A stretch of 64,000 nucleotides of DNA from Pseudomonas entomophila. GTDB lineage: Bacteria > Pseudomonadota > Gammaproteobacteria > Pseudomonadales > Pseudomonadaceae. Under the pieces are notes generated by a model. The model saw only the letters and a list, made by a program, of their open reading frames with translations. It ran no database searches and was not told where the DNA came from. A program made the translations under genes and the position numbers. The stretch covers positions 62,001 to 126,000 of the forward strand of contig NZ_JAAMQI010000006.1 of the NCBI RefSeq assembly GCF_013523165.1, written 5' to 3'. Positions 1 to 8,098 of this stretch are shown here, piece by piece; the stretch's first letter is position 1, and each line of letters starts with the position of its first letter.

Positions 1-29
1 CGCCCACAAACGGGATTTTCCTACCCGCC

Positions 30-245
30 TCAGCGCATCGAGGCTGAGTTGAAGAACAGCGTGTGGTTGTCGCACCCACCCCGGCGGCAGCGATCGGTGC
101 GGGCCTCCAGCGGCAAGCCGCGGTCACCACCGAGCTGCATGGTCGGCATGTCCCAGTCAGCGGATGCAGGGGAGTGGGCCGGGCTGGCGCAGGCGGCGAG
201 CAGGGCGAGAGAGGCGAGGGCAAAGAGCGTTTTCAACTGAGTCAC
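30..245 (-). CDS. small predicted lipoprotein
   Basis: This 71-residue protein has a short hydrophobic N-terminus ending in a lipobox (Leu-Ala-Ala-Cys, Cys19), so it is probably lipidated and anchored in the inner or outer membrane. The mature part is short and polar, with Asp- and Gly-rich stretches and two further cysteines near an Arg-rich patch. I do not recognise a functional family. The start is a GTG codon, with no strong ribosome-binding site before it, so the exact start is uncertain. It is transcribed away from the non-coding region that holds the DnaA boxes. Short lipoproteins of this kind are common in Pseudomonas; the call rests on the lipobox only. Confidence 0.6.
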   Translation of the reverse strand: MTQLKTLFALASLALLAACASPAHSPASADWDMPTMQLGGDRGLPLEARTDRCRRGGCDNHTLFFNSASMR

Positions 246-425
246 GGGCTTAGCTTCTGGATTCAGGGATTCTGGAGGGCGGCTATGATACTGCCGTCAG
301 CGTCGAAGCTGAATGCTCCAAATGTATGAAAGTGGTACGGCGTTGTGCCAATCCCCACCGTTTCGGACCGTCCAGGCCTGTTTTGGAGGACTGTTCGGCA
401 GCCTCGGGAATAACCGCCAAAACGC

Positions 426-434
426 TTATTCACA
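426..434 (+). promoter_or_regulatory. DnaA box candidate (TTATTCACA)
   Basis: The 9-mer TTATTCACA matches the DnaA consensus TTATNCACA exactly. Two more matches or near matches on the same strand follow at 593 and 605. Confidence 0.45.
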
Positions 435-592
435 ATCGGTGTGCCAAGTCAGACAGGTTTTCAGATCATTTGGAAATTGCCTAGGCTCCATCCTAAAGCC
501 CCCATTTCGCGGGTTATAACGCCTGCCTTCCCAACCTCGGAGCAACTCGACGCAGGCAGAGGAACTGTGATTACGCACCCCTTATCACGGGC

Positions 593-613
593 TTGTACAC
601 AGACTTATCCACA
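593..613 (+). promoter_or_regulatory. DnaA box candidates (TTGTACACA and TTATCCACA)
   Basis: TTATCCACA at 605-613 is the strongest known DnaA box sequence. TTGTACACA at 593-601 differs from the consensus at one position. The two are 12 bp apart start to start, close to one helical turn, and lie in the same orientation as the box at 426. The neighbouring genes are not dnaA, dnaN or rpmH, so this is not the canonical origin. Confidence 0.45.
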
Positions 614-621
614 GGTTGTCC

Positions 622-1827
622 CTAGCGTTCCGCCAGGATGAGCAGGTTCCGGGGCGTCAACGCATAGTCACAAAATACCCCGACCCGTACGTCGTACCCG
701 TGTTCGCGCAAGTACAGCGCCCGGTCGAGCACCAGCCACAGCTCCAGCGGCCGACGGAACAGGTGGCGTACCCGTTCCAGGTTGCGCACCTGCGCCAGTC
801 GCTGCCAACCCTTGGCCTCCAAGGCCGCCCAGTCCACCGGGCCTTGCAAGGGCAGGCCCTTGAGCTGCGCCAGGTCCCGGCAGTAGGTCTCGAACGGTTT
901 TTCCAGCCATGCGACCGGCAGCGACGGCGTGGGCAGGTAGGCATCGACCCCGCGCTGCTGACGTTGCAACACATCGAAGCCCAGCCGTCGTGCCATGGAG
1001 GCGTCCCGCTGACGCCGCGTACGGGCGCCCGCGGTGACGGCTTCGCTCAGGGGCAGGCCGAGATCGTCGAGGGACAGGTGCAGCGACGAGGCGCGTGCCG
1101 TTTGGGAGACAGGCGTGTACTGCTCGCCGGCGATACGGTTGTAGCAGCAGGGCGCCACGGCGATCTGCGGGCAGCCGCACTGGCTGGCCAGGTGCAGCAG
1201 GCGCACGTGCAGGTCGCCACAGGCATGCAGCGCCACCGGGCTGAGGTGGCCGTCGAGACGGTCGGTGCAGTCGGCGGCCATGACGTCCTGCCGCACATGT
1301 CGGGCAGGGAGGTGATGGTGATCGCTGAGGGCCTGGCCGGCGCCCACCAGCGTGGCGTCGTACTCCAGGCAGGTCAGGCGCTGGCCGGGTTGCAGCAGGC
1401 GGCGGCCGAGGTGGCCCTTGCCGGCGCACCAGTCCAGCCAATGGTCGGGGGGGCGTGCGTAGGTCAGGCAGCGGCCGAAGGCTTCGATCTGCGCCCATTT
1501 GCGGCCGGGCACGCCGGTGGCCTGGCGATGGCCCGCGGCGGCGAGTTCGACCTGGGGCAGTGGCCCTACCTCAGCGAGGCGCAGCGCCTGCTCGGCCAGC
1601 GAGGGGAAGGGCATTGGCAGCGCCGTCGGGTCGGGCGTCTGTTCGGCCTCGTCCAGCGAGCGCTCGCGCAGCCAGGCCGCCAGGGCAGGGTGCTCGTGCT
1701 CCCAGGCCAGCGTGGGCTCGGTGAAGGGCCGAGGCCGCCACAGGGCCTGGTGGGCGATCAGGAAGCGGTCGAGCGCCTGGAAGCGCTCGTCGAGTCGGTC
1801 GCCGTGCATGTGGGGAATCGGAGTCAT
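622..1827 (-). CDS. SAM-dependent methyltransferase (class I)
   Basis: This 401-residue cytosolic protein has a class I methyltransferase signature in the middle: motif I is Asp-Trp-Cys-Ala-Gly-Lys-Gly-His (around residue 130), followed by an acidic beta-2 end (CLEYD) and an Ala-Pro-Cys-Cys-Tyr motif near residue 230 typical of the Methyltransf_32-type family. The substrate is unknown. The N-terminal 100 residues look like a family-specific helical domain. It lies 47 bp downstream of artM on the same strand, separated by a GC-rich hairpin, so it may be the distal gene of the transporter operon at lower expression. No good ribosome-binding site precedes the ATG; an internal Met7 is an alternative start. 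Confidence 0.7.
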   Translation of the reverse strand: MTPIPHMHGDRLDERFQALDRFLIAHQALWRPRPFTEPTLAWEHEHPALAAWLRERSLDEAEQTPDPTALPMPFPSLAEQALRLAEVGPLPQVELAAAGHRQATGVPGRKWAQIEAFGRCLTYARPPDHWLDWCAGKGHLGRRLLQPGQRLTCLEYDATLVGAGQALSDHHHLPARHVRQDVMAADCTDRLDGHLSPVALHACGDLHVRLLHLASQCGCPQIAVAPCCYNRIAGEQYTPVSQTARASSLHLSLDDLGLPLSEAVTAGARTRRQRDASMARRLGFDVLQRQQRGVDAYLPTPSLPVAWLEKPFETYCRDLAQLKGLPLQGPVDWAALEAKGWQRLAQVRNLERVRHLFRRPLELWLVLDRALYLREHGYDVRVGVFCDYALTPRNLLILAER

Positions 1828-1841
1828 GGTCGGTCGGCAGA

Positions 1842-1865
1842 CGCGGGGCCGTTGCCAGCCCCGCG
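1842..1865 (-). terminator. hairpin between artM and the methyltransferase
   Basis: Arms CGCGGGGC (1842-1849) and GCCCCGCG (1858-1865) form an 8-bp stem with an 8-nt loop just after the artM stop. There is no T-tract, so it is more likely an RNA-stabilising or attenuating hairpin than a full terminator. Confidence 0.4.
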
Positions 1866-1874
1866 CTCAGTGGC

Positions 1875-2564
1875 TCAGCGGCCCTGGCTGGCGTCGACGC
1901 GCAGCCAGCGTTCGAGCAGCTTGAAGCACTGCACCAGCAGGAAGGAGATCAGCAAATAGAACACGCCGGCAGCGAAGAAGATCTCCACCGGCAGGTAGGT
2001 GCGGGCGATGATGGTCCGCGCCATGCCGGTCAGCTCGAGCAGGGTCACGGTGCTGGCCAGGGCACTGGCCTTGAGCATCAGGATCACTTCGTTGCTGTAG
2101 GCCGGCAGGCCGATGCGCGCGGCGCGTGGCAGCATGATGTAGATCAGCGCCTTGCCACGGGACATGCCCAGGGCGCGGGCCGCTTCGATCTCGCCCCTCG
2201 GGATGGCCTGCAGGGCGCCACGCAGGATCTCGGCGATGTAGGCGGCGGTGTGCAGGGTCATGGTCAGCACCGTGCACCAGAACGGATCGCGCAGGTAGGG
2301 CCACAGCGAGCTGCTGCGCACCGCATCGAACTGCGCCAGGCCGTAGTAGACCAGGAACAGCTGCACCAGCAGCGGGGTGCCACGGAAGAAGAAGATGTAG
2401 CCGAACGGCAGCGCGCGCACGTACCAGCTGCGCGAGGAGCGGGCGATGCCCAGCGGGATGGCCAGGATCAGCCCGGCGATGACCGCGATGGCCACCAGCT
2501 CCAGCGTCAGGGTCGCGCCCTGGGCCAGGCGCGGCAGCCACTTGATGATGACGTCCCAGTTCAT
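1875..2564 (-). CDS. artM: polar amino-acid ABC transporter permease
   Basis: This 229-residue inner-membrane permease belongs to the HisM/ArtM type of polar amino-acid transporters. It has several hydrophobic segments and the binding-protein-dependent permease EAA loop (EIEAARALGMSRGKAL, roughly residues 135-150), which contacts the ATPase. The start is the ATG overlapping the artQ stop as ATGA; a longer in-frame extension upstream is only the artQ shadow. It should form a heterodimer with ArtQ and import an amino acid delivered by the ArtJ-like binding protein. Related systems carry arginine, ornithine, lysine or histidine; the sequence does not decide which. The art name follows common Pseudomonas annotation. 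Confidence 0.85.
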   Translation of the reverse strand: MNWDVIIKWLPRLAQGATLTLELVAIAVIAGLILAIPLGIARSSRSWYVRALPFGYIFFFRGTPLLVQLFLVYYGLAQFDAVRSSSLWPYLRDPFWCTVLTMTLHTAAYIAEILRGALQAIPRGEIEAARALGMSRGKALIYIMLPRAARIGLPAYSNEVILMLKASALASTVTLLELTGMARTIIARTYLPVEIFFAAGVFYLLISFLLVQCFKLLERWLRVDASQGR

Positions 2565-3256
2565 GCGTTGTCCCTCGCGAAGCCGCGAGCGGCGCGTTTT
2601 TCCAGCAGGTGCATGCCGGTCATGGCGATGACGGTCAAGCCCAGGTAGATGAACGCGGCGACCATGTAGAAGGTGAAGGGCTCCTTGCTCACGGTCACGG
2701 CGATCTGCGCATGGCGCATGATTTCTTCCAGGCCGATGACCGAGACCAGGGCGGTGTCCTTCATCAGGATCATGAACAGGTTGCCCAGGCCCGGCAGCGC
2801 CACGCGCCACATCTGCGGCAGGACGATGCGTGAGAGGATGCGGCCGCGGGACAGGCCCAGCGCCAGGCCGGCCTCACGGTGCCCCTTGGGGATGGCCAGG
2901 ATCGCGCCACGGAACACCTCGGTGGCGTAGGCGCCGAAGCACAGGCCCAGGGCGATCACCCCGGCGGCGAAGGCGTCGAGCTCGAGCCCGGGCAGGTTCA
3001 GGGCTTCGCCCAGGCGGTTCATCAGGCTCACGGTGCCGAAATAGATCAGCAGGACCCAGAGCAGTTCGGGGACGCCGCGAACCAAAGTGGAATAGGCGCC
3101 GCCCAGCCATTGCAGCGGCTTGATCGGCGAAGTCTTGGCCAGCGCGCCGAGCAGCCCGAGGACCAGCCCCAGCAGCAGGGCGCACAGCGCCAGTTTTACG
3201 GTCATCAGTGCGCCGGCCGCCAGGGCCGGACCGAATCCGTGCAGGTCGATAGTCAT
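2561..3256 (-). CDS. artQ: polar amino-acid ABC transporter permease
   Basis: This 231-residue HisQ/ArtQ-type permease is the partner of ArtM. It shows about five hydrophobic segments and the EAA loop (HREAGLALGLSRGRIL), which docks on the ATP-binding subunit. I chose the start at 3256 (MTIDLHG) by similarity to known Pseudomonas homologues; an ATG four codons upstream at 3268 is also possible, and neither has a clear Shine-Dalgarno sequence. The stop overlaps the artM start by 4 bp, implying translational coupling and equal amounts. A strong hairpin lies between artJ and this gene. Confidence 0.85.
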   Translation of the reverse strand: MTIDLHGFGPALAAGALMTVKLALCALLLGLVLGLLGALAKTSPIKPLQWLGGAYSTLVRGVPELLWVLLIYFGTVSLMNRLGEALNLPGLELDAFAAGVIALGLCFGAYATEVFRGAILAIPKGHREAGLALGLSRGRILSRIVLPQMWRVALPGLGNLFMILMKDTALVSVIGLEEIMRHAQIAVTVSKEPFTFYMVAAFIYLGLTVIAMTGMHLLEKRAARGFARDNA

Positions 3257-3278
3257 GGGTAGGTGCATTCAAGGGACG

Positions 3279-3300
3279 GGCGCCGCGCAGGGGCGGCGCC
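3279..3300 (-). promoter_or_regulatory. intercistronic hairpin between binding protein and permease genes
   Basis: GGCGCCGC (3279-3286) pairs perfectly with GCGGCGCC (3293-3300) around a 6-nt loop, just downstream of artJ. There is no T-tract. In many ABC operons such a hairpin protects the upstream message, giving more binding protein than permease; that role is inferred. Confidence 0.45.
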
Positions 3301-3312
3301 GGTCGGGGTGAC

Positions 3313-4068
3313 TCAGTAGATGCTGAACGGGAAGTACTTGTCGTTGATCTTCTTGTACGTGCCGTCGGCGACGATTTCTTTCAGGGCGGCGTTCAGCTGA
3401 GTGCGCAACGCGTCGTCACCCTTGCGCACGGCGATGCCGATCTTGTCGCTCTCGACCACCGGCTCGCCCTTGAACTCGTAGTTCTGGCCGTCCTTGCTCT
3501 TGAGCCACTCGTAGTTGACGTACTTGTCGGCCAGGATGCCGTCGATGCGACCGGACACCAGGTCCAGGTAGGCATTCTCCTGGGTGTCGTACAGCTTGAT
3601 GTCGATGTCGTTGCCGTAGTTGTCTTCCAGCCAGGTGCCGGCCAGGGTCGCGCGCTGGGTGCCGATGGACTTGCCCTTCAGGTAGTCCTTGTCGGTCTTG
3701 AAGTCGACGTTCTTCGGCGCGATGAACTGCAGCTTGTTGGAGTAGTAGGGGTCGGTGAAGTCGACCGCCTGCTTGCGCTCGTCGGTGATCGACAGCGACG
3801 ACACCAGGAAGTCGAACTTCTTGGCGTTCAGGGCCGGGATGATGCCGTCCCAGTCGGAGGTGACCACGTCGCACTCGACCTTCATCTTGGCGCACAGGGC
3901 GTCGCCAATGTCCCGGTCGAAGCCGACCACGTTACCGCTGGCGTCCTTGTTGTTGAAGGGAGGGTAGGCGGCCTCGATACCCATGCGCAGCTTCTCGGCG
4001 GCCATCGCATTGGCAGAGAACACCAGCGTGGCGGCAGCGGCCAGGAGGAATTTCTTGTAGGTCTGCAT
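3313..4068 (-). CDS. artJ: periplasmic polar amino-acid-binding protein
   Basis: This 251-residue family 3 solute-binding protein has a Sec signal peptide (cleavage after about residue 23, Ala-Met-Ala). The mature protein begins with the AEKLRMG-type strand and the 'YPPFN' segment, and carries the family motif GFDRDIGDALC plus the conserved SSLSITDERK hinge region. These are typical of lysine/arginine/ornithine/histidine-binding proteins; the exact ligand is inferred only by family. The ATG at 4068 follows a CGGAG ribosome-binding site. It sits between artP (11 bp upstream) and artQ. Confidence 0.85.
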   Translation of the reverse strand: MQTYKKFLLAAAATLVFSANAMAAEKLRMGIEAAYPPFNNKDASGNVVGFDRDIGDALCAKMKVECDVVTSDWDGIIPALNAKKFDFLVSSLSITDERKQAVDFTDPYYSNKLQFIAPKNVDFKTDKDYLKGKSIGTQRATLAGTWLEDNYGNDIDIKLYDTQENAYLDLVSGRIDGILADKYVNYEWLKSKDGQNYEFKGEPVVESDKIGIAVRKGDDALRTQLNAALKEIVADGTYKKINDKYFPFSIY

Positions 4069-4079
4069 GTGTTGCTCCG

Positions 4080-4853
4080 TTAGCTGTGACTGGACATGAA
4101 CTGCTTGCAACGCGCCGAGGCCGGGTTTTCGAAGACCTGCTGCGGCGTTCCTTGCTCTTCGACCAGGCCCTGGTGCAGGAAGACCACTTCGCTCGACACC
4201 TGGCGGGCGAAGCCCATCTCGTGGGTGACCAGCAGCATGGTACGGCCTTCCTCGGCCAGGGCACGGATGACGCTAAGCACTTCCTGGACCATTTCCGGGT
4301 CGAGCGCCGAGGTCGGCTCGTCGAACAGGATGACCTTGGGCTTCATGGCCAGTGTACGGGCAATCGCCGCCCGTTGTTGCTGGCCACCGGAGAGCTGTGC
4401 CGGATAGGCATGACGCTTGTCGTGAATGCCGACCTTGGCCAGCAGCGCTTCGGCATGCTCGATGGCCTCGGCCTTGCTCTGGCCCAGCACGCGGCGTGGT
4501 GCCTCGATGAGGTTGTCGAGGATCGACATGTGCGGCCAGAGGTTGAAGTTCTGGAAGACGAAGCCGATCTCGCTGCGCAGGCGGTTGATCTGGCGGTTGT
4601 CGGCGGCGATCAGCTCGCCGTTCTTGACCGGCTTGAGCTTGAGCTCCTCGCCGGCGACGAGGATCTGCCCGGCGTGCGGGTTTTCCAGCAGGTTGATGCA
4701 GCGCAGGAGCGTGGACTTGCCTGAGCCGGACGAACCGAGGATCGAGATCACGTCACCATCGCGTGCGGTGAGCGAAATGCCCTTGAGAATCTCCTGCTCG
4801 CCATAGCGTTTGTGCAGGTTGCGGATTTCAAGCGCGGGCGTGGCCTGGGCCAT
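4080..4853 (-). CDS. artP: polar amino-acid ABC transporter ATP-binding protein
   Basis: This 257-residue ATPase of the HisP/GlnQ group carries Walker A GSSGSGKST, the signature LSGGQQQR, Walker B VILFDEPTSALD and a switch histidine (VTHEMGF). It energises uptake through ArtQM. It is the first gene of the leftward operon artP-artJ-artQ-artM, which is an unusual order with the ATPase first. The promoter should lie in the 600-bp divergent region upstream. Length and motifs are normal for the family. Confidence 0.9.
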   Translation of the reverse strand: MAQATPALEIRNLHKRYGEQEILKGISLTARDGDVISILGSSGSGKSTLLRCINLLENPHAGQILVAGEELKLKPVKNGELIAADNRQINRLRSEIGFVFQNFNLWPHMSILDNLIEAPRRVLGQSKAEAIEHAEALLAKVGIHDKRHAYPAQLSGGQQQRAAIARTLAMKPKVILFDEPTSALDPEMVQEVLSVIRALAEEGRTMLLVTHEMGFARQVSSEVVFLHQGLVEEQGTPQQVFENPASARCKQFMSSHS

Positions 4854-5455
4854 GTGCGGTCCTCATGTCTTCGAGTGCGTTCCCAGCTTATTGGCGGCCT
4901 TCCTGGCGAGCGCCAAGCTAGCATAGCGGCTTCGTGACAGCCACCGGGTCGCGGTTTGCTTCAAGGGGCGCCAGGGCAGGTTGTCGCATCGTCACAGAAG
5001 ACTGTCGCGCGGATGTCTGCCTGGCTGCTCGTCCGTGATGAAGCCTTTGATGAAAAAAAGGCGCGATGGTGCCAGTTTTGACGCGGTGAGGGAAGTCGCG
5101 CCCGACGGGGTAGTACCTTTTCAGCCAGGGTTGGCTGGCCGGTTGTACCTGGATTGCGACCTGGTTGCGCCGTCGAGGTGCACGAGTGTTACCTAGGCCC
5201 ACCTTTGGTGCAGTTGTAAGTGAGTATTTCAGTAAAACCCGGTCTGAGGGGGGATTTGGCGGGCTTTCGGTCACTTTATGGCTAAAAGGCCTGTAAGCCT
5301 TGTTTTACGGGGTTGTGCGAAATATCCGACACTCTGTGTGGCGTCATGGCGCGCTTATTGCCAGTGGATCAGCATGGTGCGCAATGCGGCACCGGTTCAC
5401 AGATCGACTGGTACCTCGCATTCGCAGACGTTCACCCTTCACAAAAGGTGCTTTC
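4854..5455. other. divergent intergenic region between artP and the permease gene
   Basis: These 602 bp separate two divergent amino-acid transport genes. I see no plausible gene; the longest frames have no ribosome-binding site and no family likeness. It must hold both promoters. A short imperfect inverted repeat (AAGGC...GCCTT, 5286-5301) followed by GTTTT is the only obvious structure. Confidence 0.5.
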
Positions 5456-6856
5456 ATGAGCGGTAGCCACAATTCCAACGACCTCGCTCAGGGGCTCAAA
5501 CAACGGCATGTCACCATGCTGTCCATCGCTGGTGTCATCGGTGCCGGCCTGTTCGTCGGCTCCGGCCATGCCATCGCCGAAGCCGGCCCGGCCGTGCTGC
5601 TGGCCTATGCCGCTGCCGGCACCCTGGTGGTGCTGGTCATGCGCATGCTGGCCGAAATGGCCATTGCCTCGCCCGACACCGGGTCGTTCTCCACCTACGC
5701 CGACCGGGCCATCGGCCATTGGGCCGGGTTCACCATCGGCTGGCTGTACTGGTGGTTCTGGGTCCTGGTGATCCCGCTGGAGGCCAACGCCGCCGCCGCG
5801 ATCCTGCACGCCTGGTTCCCGGCCGTGGACCTGTGGGCCTTCTCCTTGCTCATCACCCTGGCCTTGACCGTCACCAACCTGTTCAGCGTGAAGAACTACG
5901 GCGAGTTCGAGTTCTGGTTCGCCCTGCTCAAGGTGCTGGCGATCGTCGCCTTCATCGTGGTCGGCTGCGTGGCCATGTTCGGCCTGGTGCCGGGCAGCCA
6001 GGTCAGCGGCGTCAGCCACCTGTTCGACACCGAAGGCTTCATGCCTCACGGCCTGGGCGCCGTGCTGGCGGCCATGCTGACCACCATGTTCTCGTTCATG
6101 GGTACCGAGATCGTCACCATCGCCGCGGCCGAGTCGAAAGACCCTGGCAAGCAGATCACCAAGGCGACCAACTCGGTGATCTGGCGGATCTGCCTGTTCT
6201 ACCTGGTGTCGATCTTCCTGGTCGTGGCCCTGGTGCCGTGGAACAGCCCGGAACTGGCCAGCACCGGCTCCTACCAGACCGTGCTGAACCTGATCGGTGT
6301 GCCGAACGCCAAGCTGATCGTCGACATCGTCGTGCTGATCGCCGTCACCAGCTGCCTGAACTCGGCGCTGTACACCTCCTCGCGCATGCTGTTCTCCCTG
6401 GCCAAGCGCGGTGATGCACCGGCCGTGGCCCAGCGCACCAGCAAGGCAGGCACGCCGCACTGGGCCGTGCTGATGTCGACGGCAGCCGCCTTCCTGACCG
6501 TGTTCGCCAACTTCCTCGCACCCGCAGCGGTGTTCGAGTTCCTGCTGGCCAGCTCGGGCGCGATCGCGCTGCTGGTGTACCTGGTGATCGCCGTGTCGCA
6601 GCTGCGCATGCGTCGTCAGCGTGAAGCGAACGGTGAGGCGATCGCCTTCAAGATGTGGCTGTTCCCAGGGCTGACCTGGGCGACCATCGTCTTCATCATC
6701 AGCGTGCTGGTGGTCATGGCGATCCGTCCGGACCACCGTGCCGAGATCGTCGCGACCGCGCTGCTGAGCATTGGCGTGGTGGCGGCAGGCCTGCTGGTGC
6801 AGCGTCGTCGCAAGGCGCAGGGCCTGGGCAATGGCCGCGTGGCGCTGGATCACTGA
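5456..6856 (+). CDS. gabP: amino-acid permease, GABA-permease-like (APC superfamily)
   Basis: This 466-residue inner-membrane transporter has about 12 hydrophobic segments. The N-terminus has the APC/AAT family signature: soluble head ending LKQRHVTMLSIAGVIGAGLF, the substrate-binding GVIGAG turn in TM1, then the conserved amphipathic loop and the ESKDPGKQITKATNSV segment after TM6. It is closest in style to GabP proton symporters for gamma-aminobutyrate, but aromatic or neutral amino acids are possible. The ATG at 5456 follows AAAGGTG; a longer frame upstream lacks support. It ends before a strong bidirectional terminator. Confidence 0.75.
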   Translation: MSGSHNSNDLAQGLKQRHVTMLSIAGVIGAGLFVGSGHAIAEAGPAVLLAYAAAGTLVVLVMRMLAEMAIASPDTGSFSTYADRAIGHWAGFTIGWLYWWFWVLVIPLEANAAAAILHAWFPAVDLWAFSLLITLALTVTNLFSVKNYGEFEFWFALLKVLAIVAFIVVGCVAMFGLVPGSQVSGVSHLFDTEGFMPHGLGAVLAAMLTTMFSFMGTEIVTIAAAESKDPGKQITKATNSVIWRICLFYLVSIFLVVALVPWNSPELASTGSYQTVLNLIGVPNAKLIVDIVVLIAVTSCLNSALYTSSRMLFSLAKRGDAPAVAQRTSKAGTPHWAVLMSTAAAFLTVFANFLAPAAVFEFLLASSGAIALLVYLVIAVSQLRMRRQREANGEAIAFKMWLFPGLTWATIVFIISVLVVMAIRPDHRAEIVATALLSIGVVAAGLLVQRRRKAQGLGNGRVALDH

Positions 6857-6923
6857 TCGCGTGAGTGCAGGGCCGCCAGGCGGCTCTCTGCGACACCTGC
6901 CGACCACGATCTGACCTGAACGC

Positions 6924-6960
6924 AAAAGGCCTCGCTCCTGAATGGGAGCGAGGCCTTTTT
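6924..6960 (+). terminator. rho-independent terminator, likely bidirectional
   Basis: GGCCTCGCTCC (6928-6938) pairs perfectly with GGAGCGAGGCC (6945-6955), flanked by AAAA on the left and TTTTT on the right. It lies between convergent genes and can serve both strands. Confidence 0.9.
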
Positions 6961-6981
6961 CATAGCTGGGCTTTGGTGCCT

Positions 6982-7425
6982 TCAGCCGAACTGCTTCTGC
7001 TGTTGCTGCTGCTTGGCGACCGCTTCGGAGGCCGCGATGTAGGCCTCCTGGAATTCGTCGCTTTCCAGCCAGGCCATCGTGGTGTCTTCATCGGCGCCGT
7101 CGAGCCAGTCGCGGTAGGCGGTGAACACCAGCACGATGTAGTCGGTGGCGTGCTCTTCCTTGTGGCCCTTGAGCACCAGTGCCAGCAGCGGGTCGACCAG
7201 GAACACCGAGATCATCGGTACCAGGCCGCCTTCCTGGGCCTGCTTCATGCGGGCGAACAGGTCGTCATAGCTGCCCGAGTCCTTGGCCTTGTTGAAGACC
7301 TGCTCGACGCTGGTGCTCTCGCCGCTGCTGGCCTTGACCGACTGGCCACTGCGCACCATGCGGTTCTGCTTGGCTTTGCTGGCGGCGCGCTTGGCGCGTT
7401 TCTGTTGTTTGGTGTTGGAGGCCAT
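6982..7425 (-). CDS. conserved hypothetical protein
   Basis: This 147-residue protein has a very basic N-terminus (Lys/Arg-rich, residues 1-40), a central segment with a hydrophobic stretch (PMISVFLVDPLLALVLKG, about 78-95), an acidic middle and a glutamine run near the C-terminus. I recognise no catalytic domain. The ATG at 7425 is preceded by AAGGA; an upstream extension would be unsupported. It lies between the terminator and the tRNA-Phe gene, the same neighbourhood as in other Pseudomonas genomes, so it is probably a genus-level conserved gene. Nucleic-acid contact through the basic tail is a guess. Confidence 0.6.
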   Translation of the reverse strand: MASNTKQQKRAKRAASKAKQNRMVRSGQSVKASSGESTSVEQVFNKAKDSGSYDDLFARMKQAQEGGLVPMISVFLVDPLLALVLKGHKEEHATDYIVLVFTAYRDWLDGADEDTTMAWLESDEFQEAYIAASEAVAKQQQQQKQFG

Positions 7426-7616
7426 GGGCGCGGTCCTTGGAGTGGGGAGGGGCGATAGGCTGGGTTGGCTGGTGGGGGCTGCTGGGCAGCCCATCGCGGC
7501 CGGTCCGGCGCCCCGACAGGGGCCGCTCCTATAGGGGAGGCGGCGTCGATCTGATCGAGGGCGCTGCCTCACGCCTCTGGAGCCAGCCTCGATCACTCGA
7601 TCATTACTACCCGCCC

Positions 7617-7652
7617 AACAAAAAACCCCTGAACCTTTCGATTCAGGGGTTT
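7617..7652 (-). terminator. terminator of tRNA-Phe
   Basis: On the minus strand AACCCCTGAA (7651-7642) pairs with TTCAGGGGTT (7633-7624) and is followed by a run of T residues. It lies just after the tRNA 3' end. Confidence 0.9.
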
Positions 7653-7659
7653 CGGTATT

Positions 7660-7735
7660 TGGTGCCCAGAGACGGAGTCGAACCGCCGACACGAGGATTT
7701 TCAATCCTCTGCTCTACCGACTGAGCTATCTGGGC
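7660..7735 (-). tRNA. tRNA-Phe (anticodon GAA)
   Basis: This 76-nt tRNA has a perfect 7-bp acceptor stem (GCCCAGA / TCTGGGC), D-loop AGCTCAGTCGGTAGAGC, anticodon stem-loop with GAA in the TTGAAAA loop, the TTCGACTCC T-loop and an encoded CCA end. It is a single-gene transcript with its own promoter and terminator, between a hypothetical gene and yggX. It decodes UUC/UUU. Confidence 0.97.
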
Positions 7736-7745
7736 AACGGGGCGC

Positions 7746-7774
7746 ATTAAAAAGCTTTTTCAGGTTTCGGTCAA
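7746..7774 (-). promoter_or_regulatory. sigma-70 promoter of tRNA-Phe
   Basis: On the minus strand TTGACC (-35, 7774-7769) and TTTAAT (-10, 7751-7746) are spaced by 17 bp, followed by a GC-rich discriminator (GCGCCCC). That discriminator is typical of stringently controlled stable-RNA promoters. Confidence 0.8.
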
Positions 7775-7825
7775 GCGTCTTTTTAAATTTTTTTAAATTA
7801 ATTCCGTCGCTTACGGTTTTCCGGC

Positions 7826-8098
7826 TCATTCGCTCGGTGGCACGTACCCTTCGGCCTTGGCGTAGTCCTCGCCCGAGAAGAACTTGTCCATCTCGCCCTG
7901 GAGGAACTTGCGGTCCTCGGCGTTCATCATGTTCAGGCGCTTCTCGTTGATCAGCATGGTCTGTTCCTTCTGCCAATCGGCCCAGGCTTTCTGCGAGATG
8001 TGGTCGAAGATGTCCTGGCCCTTGGCCCCCGGGTAGGGCGGACGCTCCAGGCCTGGCAGTTCCTCGTTGTACTTGCGGCACAGCACGGTGCGGGTCAT
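7826..8098 (-). CDS. yggX: YggX family Fe(II)-trafficking / oxidative damage protection protein
   Basis: This 90-residue protein matches YggX over its full length: the N-terminal [10 protein letters not shown] with the conserved Cys7, the [12 protein letters not shown] segment and the helical [17 protein letters not shown] region. YggX proteins help protect iron-sulfur enzymes from oxidative damage. The gene overlaps the end of mutY by 4 bp, so the two are translated together. This is fitting, because MutY carries an iron-sulfur cluster and repairs oxidative DNA lesions. Confidence 0.95.
   Translation of the reverse strand: MTRTVLCRKYNEELPGLERPPYPGAKGQDIFDHISQKAWADWQKEQTMLINEKRLNMMNAEDRKFLQGEMDKFFSGEDYAKAEGYVPPSE

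Larger units (their letters stand above)
246..621. other. non-coding stretch with DnaA-box-like motifs
   Basis: These 376 bp lie between the lipoprotein start and the methyltransferase stop. I see no credible gene. The stretch holds two perfect matches to the DnaA-box consensus TTATNCACA and one near match, listed separately. It also contains the promoter side of the lipoprotein gene. Confidence 0.5.

Noticed and set aside
4918..5274. A 118-codon frame in the artP-permease gap
   Set aside because: There is no ribosome-binding site, the composition is random, and it overlaps the expected artP promoter.
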